Shown: positions 24,522 to 35,506 of the stretch, piece after piece
Layout of the letters: each line of letters starts with the position of its first letter
Position numbering within the stretch: position 1 is the stretch's first letter
Origin: Adiantum capillus-veneris
Lineage: Eukaryota > Streptophyta > Polypodiopsida > Polypodiales > Pteridaceae
DNA: 64,000 bases
Direction: 5' to 3'
NCBI GenBank assembly: GCA_014529385.2
Contig: CM043953.1
Span: 90,587,842 to 90,651,841 of the forward strand
Notes under the pieces: generated by a model
What the model was told of the DNA's origin: nothing
Databases searched by the model: none
Seen by the model: the letters and a program-made list of their open reading frames with translations, nothing else
Translations under genes and position numbers: made by a program

Positions 24522-24800
24522 CTATCCAATGCCCAATAAGTCACGACAATGCACAAAGACCTCTCCTGGAAGTCCCTTTGTGAGTAGATCGGCAGGATTT
24601 TCCTTGGTGTGGATATTCATCAGTTGTATCTGCTTGTCTTCAAGTACTTCCCTAATGAAGTGATATTTCACATCAATATGCTTAGTCTTCGAATGGAACA
24701 CTGGATTCTTTGCCAATTGTATAGCACTTTGACTGTCACAATATAACTCTGGCATATCTACTTTGATTCCCAAGTCTGCTACCAATCTACCAAGTACATC
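24522..24800 (-). pseudogene. RNase H C-terminal half, copia
   Basis: Minus-strand text GRLVADLGIKVDMPELYCDSQSAI, then HSKTKHIDVKYHFIREVL and NPADLLTKGLP, is the conserved C-terminal half of copia RNase H, ending in a stop at 24522. RNase H removes the RNA strand during reverse transcription; 'CDSQSAI' includes a conserved active-site Asp. The upstream half of the domain is not adjacent but on the plus strand at about 26390-26575, so the domain is split by the inversion near 24800. Confidence 0.9.
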
Positions 24801-26580
24801 AGTCCATTTGATCAACAAGTCTCCTAGCAGGGTTTTGGATAAGAGTGAAGTGGCCGAGATGCTATGGACAGGCAAGGCACCTTTGTATAAGCATCTTAGA
24901 GTCTTTGGTTGTGAAGCTTATAGCCATATTTCTAAGGATTTGAGGAATAAGTTAGAACCAAAGAGCAAGAAGTGTATATTTCTTGGCTACGGAGAATCGG
25001 GCGAGATGGGTTACCGGCTTTGGGATCCTGAGTCCAGAACAGTTATTCATAGCAATGATGTACATTTCAATGAAGCCAAGTTTCATGGTAAGCCAAAGAA
25101 GATAGAGGACATCAGAAGAGTTGTCTTCAGGGAAGATGGACCTAGTGCTAGCACATCAAGACAGCATGGTCAGGCTCAAGAACAGCCTATAGTGGCTAGA
25201 GAGGCAGAATCAGTTGTGGTGAGATGTTCTGAGCATGTCTCCAAACCACATGATCGTTATGTGCCACCTCTAAATTATGTCATGCTCACGGATTGCGGAG
25301 AACCATCTTGTTAGAAGGAGGCATTACAAGTGGTTGACTCAAAAAAATTGGTAGTTGGCCATGCAATCAGAGATGACGGCTCTGCATAAGAATCAAACGT
25401 GGGATTTAGATCAATTGCCAGAGGGCAAGAAAGCTCTACCTTGTAAGTGGATTTACACGTATAAGCTTACTCCTCATGATGGACAGCCAAAATACAAAGC
25501 AGGGTTGGTTGCTAAGCGTTTTGAGCAAGAACACAGAATAGATTTTGATGAAGTCTTTTCACCAGTTGTCAAGATGACAACATTGAGAAGTGTACTTGCT
25601 TTGGTTGCCAAACATGATCTGCATTTACATCAGATGGATGTGAAAACGGCATTTCTTCATGAAGATTTGCACGAGGAGGTTTATATGCAGCAACCAAAAG
25701 GGTATGTTGAAAAAGGCAAAGAGAAATTGGTATGTTGTTTGAGAAAGAGTCTCTATGGCTTGAAACAACACCAAGAGAATGGTACAAGAAGTTTCACCAA
25801 TTTATGCTTTCTCAAGGATACAGGAGAAGTGAGACAGATCATTGCCTATATACTCGACAAGCTAAGGATGGTAGCTTGATAATCCTCGTCTTGTATGTGG
25901 ATGACATGTTACTTGCTCGTAGACAAATGGCAAAAATTTCAGCTCTTAAGTCAAAAATGGCAAAGGTTTTTGACATGAAAGACATGGGTGAGGCAAGTCA
26001 TATACTCGATATGCGTATCCAGCGAGATAGGTCAAAGAAGATGCTTTACTTATCTCAGGAAGAGTATATTGACAAGGTGTTGCAACGTTTCCATATGGAT
26101 AGGGGAAAGGCATTGATGACACCATTGCCATCATATGTGAAACTAAGCAACCAAGATTGCCCACAGTCTTAGGTGGAAAAGATTGAAATGGATACGGTGC
26201 CGTATGCTTCTGCATGTGGGAGTTTGATGTATGCAATGATTGCTACACGTCCGGATATTGCATTTGCAGTGGGAGTGGTTAGTAGATATATGTCAAATCT
26301 CGGCAAGAAACATTGGGAGGTAGTGAAAGGTATCATGAGATACTTAAAACATACAAAGAGTATGTGCATGTGCTATGGTAGTCAAGATCTGAGTGTCAGA
26401 GGATACACTGACTCAGATTATGCAGGAGACTTGGATAAGAGGAGCTCTACATCAGGCTATGTCTTTACATTGGCTTGAGGTGCCATATCATGGCAATCTC
26501 GATTACAAGATTGTATTACGGAGTCTACTACAGAAGCTGAGTATGTTGCAGCAAATGAGGCATGCAAAGAAGCCACTGCT
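24800..26580 (+). pseudogene. Inverted copia segment: integrase C-terminus, RT, RNase H start
   Basis: Plus-strand coding, opposite to the rest of the element. 24814-25314 gives HLINKSPSRVLDKS, then LRVFGCEAYSHI and KKCIFLGYGESGEMGYRLWD, the conserved C-terminal part of copia integrase. 25355-25879 and 25732-26172 carry reverse transcriptase: [52 protein letters not shown], and YVDDMLL with the catalytic Asp pair. One frame change occurs near 25770. 26173-26575 begins RNase H (GSLMYAMIATRPDIAFAVG, YTDSDYAGD). A stop at 25315, another at 26170 and a TGA near 26477 show decay. RT copies element RNA into cDNA in cytoplasmic particles. Confidence 0.92.
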
Positions 26581-27640
26581 TCCGCCCAAAATCCATCAGG
26601 CAACTCAGCATTTGACAACATGCTTCTGACCTTCTCTTGTATGGTCCTATTCATACATTCTGCAACTCCATTTTGTGAAGGATTGTATGGTGCAGTAAGT
26701 TCCCACTTTATCCCTTTTGCTTCACAAAAGTCTTGGAAAGCCTTGGAAATGTACTCTCCACCATTGTCTGTCCTTAAGCATCTCAACTTCTGACCAGTCT
26801 GATTCTCCACAAGTTGCAAGAATGTCTTAAAGACCTCGAGCATCTCATCCTTGTGCTTCAAGAAGTAAACCCATACTCTGCAAGAATAGTCATCTATAAA
26901 GGTACAAAAGTACGTTGCTCCTTCTAGAGACAAACTAAGCATTGGTCCGCATAAATCACTGTGTACAAGAGCTAACCGTTCATCCTTACGATTTCCCTTT
27001 GATCTATGCGGTTTCTGTGTTTTCTTACCATAAACACAATGCTCACAAAACTCGAAATCTTGAAATGAAAAGCCAGGCAACTAACCATAATGAGAAATTA
27101 TTTCCATTCCTCTTTTTGACATATGTCTCAGCCTACGATGCCACAATGACACACTTCGCTGCTCAATCACATTAATTACATGGTTTTTAACCTCTGAAAC
27201 ATGTAAAGTGTACAGAGTTCTTTACTTGCTGCCATGTGCTACGATCATCGAACCTTTGGAGATCTTCCAAGCGTTGTTCCCAAAAATTGTCACATAACCT
27301 GCATCATCCAACTTCTCTGTACTGATCAAGCTCTTTCGGATTGCTGGAACATGTCTTACATTCTTGAGCCATAAAGAAGAGCCATTCTAAAACTTCAACT
27401 GCACATCTCCCACTCCAAGTATGTCACAAACCTGCTCATTGCCAAGTCTGACATAATCTTTAGTAGCCACATATGATGTAAACCACTCTTTGTGCGGAGA
27501 AACATGTAAAGATGCCGCTGAGTCGATAATCCTATCACTCATAGCATGTCCACCCTCTGCAATCAAGAAAACAGAATCAAAATTTCTTGTGAGGAAGATG
27601 TCACCAGCTGCTATACCAAAATCACTGTCTGAACCTGATC
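26580..27640 (-). pseudogene. Protease and integrase N-terminal half, copia
   Basis: Minus strand. The protease region shows DSAASLHVSPHKEW (about 27515-27475), with the active-site D-S-G replaced by D-S-A, then VRHVPAIRKSLIS. Next comes the GAG-pre-integrase zinc motif (LWHRRLRHMS...FCEHCVYGK) and the integrase core: LVHSDLCGPM and FIDDYSCRVWVYF (first catalytic Asp), LRTDNGGEYISKAF (second Asp), and PYNPSQNGVAECMNRT (Glu region, about 26650). The text stops making sense past FWAEAV at about 26580, the right inversion break. Stops occur at about 27391, 27222 and 27083. Confidence 0.9.
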
Positions 27641-28478
27641 ATGTGACATTCACCTCTTCAATCTTCACTGAACTCTTCTTTTCATCTTGCTCAGAACTCT
27701 TTGTTTTGCCTTTTTCTTGTTTCCACTTCGTAAAGTCTCTCTTCATGTGACCCTTCTTGCTACAATGGTAGCATTCTATGTCATCCTTTGACTTTGAGTC
27801 GCGAGACTTACTTCGCTTTTGTGCCATTTTACCCTTCTTCTCTTTAGACTGTTGTCTCCCTCAAACGACCAAAGCACTATTGCCTTTACCTTTGTCAATG
27901 TTCTTCCTGTTCACTTCCTCTGTGAGCAAGCTGCCTTCTACATTGGCACTTGTAAGACCTCCTGGTGCGATAGAATTACTTAATGCTGTGCGAAAAGTAT
28001 CCCAACTGTCTGGCAAAGTGATTAAGAGAAACATAGCCTTCACGAAATCTGGAAAGACTATCTCCTGTGCTGTTAACTGGCTGAAAATTGTGTGAAATTC
28101 ATTGAGATGATTTGACACGGTTGTCCCTTCCTTCATTTTCAAATCCACCAATTTCTTGAGCCAGTAAATCTGAGAAGTGGCACTTTGTTTCTCGTACATA
28201 CCACATAGATTTTGCCATACGCCATACGCTGTAGTCTCTTCTGCTACGTTGAAGTAAACATTTTTTACCAGTGTCAACATGATTGTGAAACAAGCTAACT
28301 CATCAAGCTCTTCCCACTCATCTTCAACCATACCTTCTGGTCTCTCCCCTATGAGATTCAGTGGCTTCACTAGTTTTTTCTACACCAAAACTTGCCAAAT
28401 CTGCTTCTTCTAGAATGGAAAGTTTGTGCCATCCAGCTTCTTTATGTTGTAAAGAGTCTCACTTTGAGAGGATGCCAT
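27639..28478 (-). pseudogene. Gag with CCHC zinc knuckle, copia
   Basis: In minus sense the start Met at 28478 opens MASSQSETLYNIKKLDG. Two TAG stops follow at about residues 25 and 33 (from Trp- and Gln-like codons). From 28370 the frame is open through the UBN2-type gag region (WEELDELACFTIMLTLV, YGVWQNLCGMYEKQ, LVDLKMKEGTTV, LPDSWDTFRTALSNS). A stop precedes a second open part, 27827-27639, with an intact zinc knuckle CYHCSKKGHMKRDF whose last Cys has become Phe. Gag forms the particle and binds RNA. Normal length for the family, but broken. Confidence 0.88.
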
Positions 28479-29578
28479 GTCTGCCAAACTGTTTACTCCT
28501 GGGAAAAATTTGGCAAAGTTTCCCCTGTAAACTGGCCTATGTACACAATAAACTGGCCTCTGTACATAGTAAACAAGGTGTAAACAACAAGTTGAACATC
28601 TCTCCTCAAGAACTGTCAGTATTTTGAAAATTTTTTACAGAGTCTCCCCTGTAAAGTGAGCTCTGGAAACCAAAAGATGGCTCAAAAACAACCATAAACA
28701 GCTGACCAGTGACAAATCTAAGATTCTGTGTAATATGCTATCCTGTAAGCATACATTGTCTCCTGTCTGGGCGATCACAGAACCTGTATTTGTCTCAAGA
28801 TTGAACCTTGAACAATGCCTCAACGACCTGACACATAAGATGCAATCCAGTGTCTACTCATAGTCATACATATTATGGGATAAAAGGCATTGAAGAGGAT
28901 GTGTGTAGAGGGGAACTCCAGCAACCTAATCCACCTCACACTAGGTAACCCAGCCCCCAGTGCTTGGCTTCAAAAAACCTCACACACGACCCTCTCAGAG
29001 GGCTCAGCAAACTGCCCAGAACTAGCATACATCCTACAATAGACCAATCAATGTCCTATGACCGCTAAGGCGGTCTGTCTGCTAGCGTGACTCACAACTA
29101 GCGGACCCACAATCACAGTACATCAATCTGCAATACATGCTAGTGGTGTCAAGCCGTCGTATGGCCACACCTCCCTTGGAACCTGGCAAGCACAAGAAGT
29201 AGCAATCCAGACTGCATTATATATATCTGATGATATATATGTGTACATGGTCTATAGATGATATATATGTGTACATGGTCTATAGATGATTCTTTGAAGA
29301 CTAATGAGTGATGTATATCGATGCCGATATTGATGCCAACCACCTCCTGCTTGCCAATCTACACAAGACGGATTTCTTTGCGGCGGCTGAAACCTATCTT
29401 TTGATGTAGTGCTTAGAACGAAATTCTGAGGGCATAAACAACTTCGAAAGGCGGGTAAAACCCTAGGTCGCTTGGTGGAAATACTCCTGGAACGCCGAGT
29501 GTGAATTTCCAAGCTCCGGATCCAGAATCTGCCTGAAAAATATGCGTGCGCGATTACGCAAAAACGCATTGAACCTTA
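28479..29578 (-). other. 5' leader of inverted copia element
   Basis: About 1.1 kb between the primer site and gag, without long frames. It contains an exact tandem duplication of GATATATATGTGTACATGGT at about 29234-29290. Confidence 0.7.
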
Positions 29579-29589
29579 CTCTGATACCA
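29579..29589 (-). promoter_or_regulatory. Primer-binding site, initiator-Met tRNA type
   Basis: On the minus strand TGGTATCAGAG follows the LTR end by one or two bases, complementary to the 3' end of initiator-Met tRNA, as usual in plant copia elements. Confidence 0.85.
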
Positions 29590-29591
29590 AT

Positions 29592-29619
29592 CGAAGTCGC
29601 GGAGCGGAGCTTAGAGCGA

Positions 29620-29667
<48 letters not shown>

Positions 29668-29836
29668 TACACAGACATAGCGCTTACACAGTACTCAGAG
29701 AATTCGTTGAAGGGTTATCTCCCAAATCTTATTATTCACACAAGTATGAGTGAGTATATACAAAGAGTTAGTGATTAAGCGAGTTAGGCGGCCGGCCATA
29801 TCTGTATAAGAGGCCACTTGGGCTTTAATCCCAACA
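29592..29836 (-). repeat. 5' LTR of inverted copia element
   Basis: 245 bp with a (CA)n run at about 29622-29664, matching the left LTR almost throughout. The inner terminal base pair reads CGA rather than TGA on the plus strand. Confidence 0.9.
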
Positions 29837-29841
29837 CTAGA
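29837..29841. other. Target site duplication, right (CTAGA)
   Basis: Identical to 24193-24197. Confidence 0.9.
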
Positions 29842-30183
29842 GACAAACCATTGCAAGCATCATTGTGAGCACTTACACCAAATAATAAGTAACTAAGTGA
29901 TATATATTCGATTGACATACCAAAAGCTACAAATTAGACCTAATTTTAATAACTTAAGCTGATGTGGTACGGCATGCTTTTCTCACAAGCAGTTGCATGT
30001 AGGCATTCCTGAAATTCAAAAAGTTCACCCAAAAATTTCCTGAAATTCCAATTCTTTTAGTCTCCAATGCATGAAATTTTTAGGTGATATGTCACATTAA
30101 ACTCTAATGGTTTTTGAATAGAATATAGTGATAAGTCACTATTTACACTGATGCTCATGCTCTGGGATATAACATGAGCACAC

Positions 30184-30188
<5 letters not shown>
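29842..30188. other. Intergenic
   Basis: AT-rich, no frame or repeat recognised. Confidence 0.5.

Positions 30189-30277
<89 letters not shown>
30189..30277. repeat. (CT)n microsatellite, about 90 bp
   Basis: Near-perfect CT run; open frames over it are artefacts. Confidence 0.98.
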
Positions 30278-30280
<3 letters not shown>

Positions 30281-30501
30281 CTCTCTCCGGGGCAGTCACT
30301 TATCAAAGGACCCCTATATCACGTGCGTTCAAGAGGTAATTAATAATACCCCAATATACATACTATACTTACATTGTGAGCCTATTTAAAAAACCCCCAC
30401 CCCCCTCTGTATGTATACATTTTTATACATTTTGGTCTTTTAATAATCCTCTCCGGTTAACTCACATGATATCATACACATTCTAAAAAGTGACCGCCCC
30501 G

Positions 30502-30503
<2 letters not shown>

Positions 30504-30583
<80 letters not shown>

Positions 30584-30584
30584 A

Positions 30585-30618
<34 letters not shown>
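30504..30618. repeat. (CT)n(CA)n compound microsatellite
   Basis: CT run to about 30579, a short CTCA bridge, then CA run. Confidence 0.97.
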
Positions 30619-30621
<3 letters not shown>

Positions 30622-31599
30622 TGCTCGCTTGATTTTCTCCTTGCTCAAAAATATTCGCTAGCCATATGGTAGGACTCTTTGTGATTAAAGCCAAGCACGT
30701 CAAGAACGCAAGGTGGTAATTCCAAAACCACATCTAAACTGATTTCTTGAATCTTGAAATCATAAACAACAATGCTCAAACTTCAAAATTCAAGACAAGA
30801 TTAAGGATGAAAGCAAGGCAAGAAACATCATTTCCATTCTACAAAAGCTACAAGCAAGGGCATGTTTTTGGGTTTTATTTCCTTCTCTCTCTTTTCATAA
30901 ATTGCAAACAAAGCATTCCCATTTTACTATTTTTCCATAAGCAACTTGAGTGACCAAATCAATAGGTTTACATGATGTCAAGCAATGCATGTAACATCAG
31001 TAGCTGCTACCACTCATACGAATTTCATTCGAGATTATAAACGACTATTTCTCCATCCACTAATGGCACATGCAAATACAATGGACCTCACTCCACACAT
31101 GAGGAATTTTTTATGCTTCCACATTGTCATACAACACTCTATCAAGGACATGATCAAGAATGTTAATTGTAATAAGACATGTAATGCAGGCAGGACCCTG
31201 GGGGATTCACTTATACGTATGGAGGTATGTCATCTGTGTGCAACCATATGGGAAAAAATATATAGCTAAAGCAGCCAAATACCCACTTTTCTATGGAGCT
31301 TGTCTAGTCACCTTGACTTCCTCCTTAATATATATATGTATATATACAAGTCTTAAACTAAGTTGCATTTATTTATAATTATAAAATTCATAGATATAGT
31401 TTGATAGATATATATTGCAATCAAATTTTATTTTGATCAAGTTGGTCTTTTATATAGGAAAAAAACTCGACGCTGACAGCTCGTTCGAACTGTCGTTCCT
31501 TTTATTGTTGACTAGTCAGAACACCTAGAGAGTCCTTGGAGAGCTACTTGAGGTGATCATTTGACTTTGACTATTATTATTTATAAGTAACTTTTTATT
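30619..31599. other. Intergenic, no recognisable gene
   Basis: Short frames only (30985-31269 is 94 codons without a recognised domain). AT-rich TATATA tract at 31328-31346. Confidence 0.45.
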
Positions 31600-31992
31600 T
31601 TTTGTTGACCCTATTGTTGTAGAGCATAGTCTCACACTTTGGGGTTAGTCTGCAAGTTAATACCCTATCCTTTACTATGTAGACCAAAGTGCCACACTGT
31701 AGAGATAGTTTAGCGTACATAACTTTTCCTCTTTGTGTGAACCTTCACGTCACACTATAGGAGAGTTAGAAAACTACCCACTTTCTTCTTGACTGTGCAG
31801 ACCATCATGTCACACTACAAGGAGAGTACAAAGAGGGTTAGATTCCACATCTCTAGCTCTGTAGACCATCATGTCACAATGTAAAGAGGGTTTAGGGTTC
31901 AAAAATCACTCTATCTCTAGCTGTGTAGACTAGTGTGTCACACTATAGAGATGGCGTAAAAATTGATACAATTATTTGCAATGAATTAATTG

Positions 31993-32213
31993 GTCACTTG
32001 TTCAATACGACAAATCATTACAAATTCAACGAGAAATAAAAGTGTTGCACTATCATCACATTTACCAAATTTACATACACACATCTTAAATACTTTCATA
32101 GAAATTTGTGCCCTTTAAGCATGTTTGTGTGTATTCAAATATGACAAATGTGCCAATTGTGCACATTTTCTATTTCTCATTGAATTCGTAGTCATTCATT
32201 TTGAACAAGTGAC
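31993..32213. repeat. Imperfect inverted repeat, ~46-bp arms
   Basis: Arms 31993-32040 and 32168-32213, roughly 80-85 percent complementary by eye, loop about 127 bp. Confidence 0.75.
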
Positions 32214-32393
32214 TTTATTATAGTGTTCAGATAACAAAATGTCTTGTCTCTGGTTGTGCCAACCATCGTGTTGCACTACAAGGAGGGCTTAAATACATAC
32301 GCTCTATATTTGGTCGTACATACCACCATGTCACACCACAAAGAGGGCTTAAAGAGTGGCACACTTATTTGCATACAATGAAGTAACTAATCT

Positions 32394-32500
32394 TTTCCAA
32401 AACCATTCATTACGACATCGTTGAGAAATATAAGTTATGTGCCATTTGTGCACACATCTTCTATTTCTCATTAAGTTTGTAATAAATCGTTTTGGACAAG
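32394..32500. repeat. Imperfect inverted repeat, ~40-bp arms
   Basis: Arms about 32394-32434 and 32459-32500, with the same sequence family as the previous hairpin (TTTCTCA..., ...TTTTGGACAAG). Confidence 0.7.
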
Positions 32501-32797
32501 GTCACATTCTTTACTTCCTAGTCCAAATAAGTGTATATGTTTGTCTTATCTCTGATTGTGCAAACCATTGTGTCACACTGTAGGGAAGATCGTGGTTTAA
32601 ATATACACTTTGTCCTTGACTGTGCAGACCTTCGCATTGCATTGTAGGGAGAGTTATGTCTTTTAAGATTTCATTTTTAATTACTAATATCAATTTAGGT
32701 CTTCTTATGTTTATGTTTGATGTCATTTATGTCTATGACATTTTCATGCATTAACATTTAGATTTACTTCTCTAATGTGCTTTTCAAAATTCCAGCC

Positions 32798-33244
32798 ATG
32801 GTAGAGATAAAGTTGTTGTGTGATTATCGTAAAGTCGTTTTTGATGCTCTTGTACTCTATCTATATCATGTTATAGAGGATCATCTATGATGAGCATTTA
32901 ATTTTCTTGCATCAAAGTTTAAGGACTTCATTGCAGTCGCTTGTGAGACAGTATTTCACCAAGCTCAAAGCTTCATTTTCTTTGATGCAATTTGACCCAA
33001 TCATGCTGACAAATGGAGTCATGCATATAGCAATCACAAGCTACTCTTAGGAGAGATTGTCAGGATGTTTGAGAGCCTCCAACATCCTGAGATCAAGATT
33101 GTACTACGGATTCTAGATCGAATGCAACTAATTTCACAACTGCATTTAGAGCTTAATGGCAAAATAGACAAGAAGACTCCTCCAAACATCCAAGGACTAA
33201 AGAGGAAAGTCCAGTTTCTCATGAAGCACTTGTTGAATCTTTAG
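32798..33244 (+). pseudogene. Decayed unknown protein-coding sequence
   Basis: One reading frame from ATG at 32798 to TAG at 33242-33244 is consistently protein-like for 148 codons, interrupted by TGA TGA near 32888 and TGA at about 32995. Text includes KLLCDYRKVVFDALVLYL, FIAVACETVFHQAQSF and LLLGEIVRMFESLQHPEIK. The last 80 codons are open. A splice-acceptor-like TTCCAG precedes the ATG. I do not recognise the family. A further protein-like stretch in the plus sense (LGEISNFHLQALQLGEG) runs at 33337-33448 up to the LTR, so the source gene may have been longer. Confidence 0.5.
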
Positions 33245-33448
33245 CCCAAACTCCAAGAGCAATCACATCTTTGACATGTCCCTCTATCACAGAGGCAAGT
33301 GCTATGGATGAAAGCTAACCCCACCCATCCTTCACTTGCTTGGTGAAATTTCAAATTTTCACCTACAAGCTCTCCAACTTGGTGAAGGTCACTTTGCTAT
33401 TGTGAAGCAGGTCAAAGTGACACATCTAGAATTCAAGGATGCACTATA

Positions 33449-34117
33449 TGTAACATTTAATGGCCTAGTAACTTGTGTGTAGTGGAAAATAGCGTGAACA
33501 TAGTGAGCATTACATTAGAATAGATTCCTAATGAGCATAAAAAGAGTGCTTGGGTGGAGAGAGCAACAAAAAGCATAACACCTAGTTAGATAGGCATGCA
33601 CAATACTTCAAAAGAGAGAGAAATTAAGCTATTGACAACAGTTGAGGACCGGATTAACATTAAGACAGTCCCCCCTCCAAAAGGCTTTGTATTACAGGTT
33701 TCCCCCATCAAGGGAGACATTTTACAATACAATTATTTGTCTTCCTTCAATAGCTAGCTAGTACAATGAAGATGTAAGCTTCAAGAACTATGCAAACACT
33801 TATAGAACACAACATCAATTCCCTCACGGTCTCAGACCCAAGACCTCACACACCTTCAAAGATGGTGAGAGCTAGCGGGGTATGAAACTAGATTGAGAGG
33901 AACAAGGAGTAGTCTTACGAGAAAGAAGTTTATCTCCTCACATAGTCACTCATAAAAGCTTAGCATAGCTCAATAATTAGCATGGTAGAGGAGACGAGCA
34001 TGCATTTAAACTTGGCTCTTGGTTGGATTGGCATCACAAAACCAAGAATTGTTGGTGTAGGCCTCCCTTCTCACAAGCTTGGAGTAGATGATGAGCTTTC
34101 CATTAAAGCTTGAGAAG

Positions 34118-34150
<33 letters not shown>

Positions 34151-34665
34151 TTCTTGCTTCACACATGAGCTAGTGTGAGTGTGTGTGGAATAATTCCTTT
34201 GAAAAATCGGCCCCCTCTCTCTCTTGGTCGACCCCTCTTGCTAAATCCTCTTGTTGGCACCTCATTGGACCTCTCCAAGCTTAGCCAATGAAAATTGAGA
34301 AGCATAAGTGATAGCCTTCTAACGTGTTTCCCCCTTTCTTCTTTTGTGAGAGATTTAGGTAATTAATTAATTCAATTAAACTCTCATTGGATCCCTTTGT
34401 CTTATGGCCAATAGGAATCAGGCAAGCCATTGGGCTACTGAATGCTCATTGGACCCCTTGGGAGATTGTCCAATAGTCTTCTAAAGAGCTTAATTCTTAT
34501 TGGTTCTTTTATCAAGTGTTTTAAAATGAAATAAACTAAATGTAATCTAGCCTAATTCTCATTGATCCACCTCTATGGCCATCCAATAGGATTTGAGTGC
34601 ACCTTGTGGGCAATTGGCCTAGGGAGCTGACATGTGTCCCTCATTCCCTTTGTGCAAAGGGAGTT

Positions 34666-34743
<78 letters not shown>

Positions 34744-35044
34744 CCTCTCTCATCCCCTACTTACAAGGCTCGCCTCCTCCTATATAGGGGCCTTGAAAAC
34801 GTTTTTGGGGCACTCATAAAGCATCCAATTTTACTAAGCTTGACATTGGACACAACCTTTGAATTTTGGAACCTTGGCATTTTTGAAGTCTTAATGGGCT
34901 AAACCTTAGGGTCTTTAAAGCCCATTGTTGCACATTGCTCTTTTGCAGATGGCCCCCCCTTTGGATCCCTATTTATCCTCCTTTGGATCCCTATTGTGGT
35001 AGTCTGCCAGCTTAACCAATATTCTAACTTTTTCTCCCCTCACA
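33449..35044 (-). repeat. Chromovirus LTR A (3' LTR of left copy)
   Basis: 1596 bp. In minus sense starts TGTGAGGGGAGAAAAAG and ends GGCCATTAAATGTTACA. Homologous to LTR C in opposite orientation and to LTR B. Holds a (GT)n run of about 70 bp at 34671-34741 and a GA run at 34118-34148. Confidence 0.88.
34671..34741. repeat. (GT)n microsatellite inside LTR A
   Basis: About 35 GT units; LTRs B and C carry shorter versions at 38980-39009 and 43335-43364 (CA on the plus strand). Confidence 0.97.
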
Positions 35045-35506
35045 CTTCTCCATATTAAATGATCAGTTTAACATGAGAAAATCATTTAGGAGAATTAGAT
35101 ATTAGTTATTATGACATTACCTCTCTCTTGAAATCATAGTCGTCCTCGACTATGGGGTAGAGAAGATAAAGCCTATTCATTAGTCCTTTTTCTAGCGGGT
35201 AGAGGATCCCTATCTTACCCCACGACATCGTTCCAGAATGGATGACTAATCTATTTGGTGCTTGAGAGCCTAAGCTACCGCAAGCATGTCTACACATTAG
35301 TCCTATCAACCTTCCATAGTAGAGTGACAAGCTCTACTTGGTGTTTGGAAGGCGTCGTCTCCACAAACTTGATTCTAAGCATGCATACTACTTCACATTT
35401 GTGCACAATCATTTTCTTTAAAGGCTTGGTCTCTTATGTGCTTATCAACAGCAGCCTTTTGCCTTTGTTGTGAGATAGAGATAGTATCCTTAATCTTCTG
35501 GAAAGA
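35045..35506 (-). other. 3' internal end of left chromovirus copy, chromodomain deleted
   Basis: In minus sense the integrase C-terminal text runs on to about 35420 and then jumps directly into the 3' untranslated region. By comparison with 42168-42683 of the right copy about 0.5 kb with the chromodomain is missing. The purine-rich ATATGGAGAAG precedes the LTR. Confidence 0.75.

Larger units (their letters stand above)
24198..29836 (-). mobile_element. Ty1/copia element with internal inversion
   Basis: Minus-strand element with 241- and 245-bp LTRs, a primer site complementary to initiator-Met tRNA (TGGTATCAGAG, plus strand 29579-29589), a purine-rich tract before the 3' LTR and perfect 5-bp CTAGA flanks. 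In minus-strand order it reads leader, gag, zinc knuckle, protease, integrase N-terminal half. From about 26580 to 24800 the coding sense flips to the plus strand (integrase C-terminus, RT, first part of RNase H), and the rest of RNase H is again on the minus strand. Stops in gag and protease and a frame change in RT make it inactive. Confidence 0.93.
31600..32660. repeat. Degenerate ~60-bp satellite with two embedded hairpins
   Basis: A core like 'GTAGACCATCATGTCACACTACAAGGAGGG' recurs near 31617, 31679, 31737, 31797, 31861 and 31925, then again near 32262, 32316, 32556 and 32622. The first six are spaced 58-64 bp. Between and after blocks lie two imperfect inverted repeats sharing the same arm type (GAGAAATA...TGAACAAGTGAC). 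Confidence 0.8.

Noticed and set aside
24800-26580. A second, separate copia element inserted on the plus strand
   Set aside because: It has no LTRs, primer site or target duplication of its own, and its content is exactly what is missing from the surrounding element, so an inversion is the simpler reading.
31600-32660. Possible tRNA or snoRNA cluster
   Set aside because: Units lack tRNA A/B box pairs and snoRNA C/D or H/ACA boxes at fixed positions.
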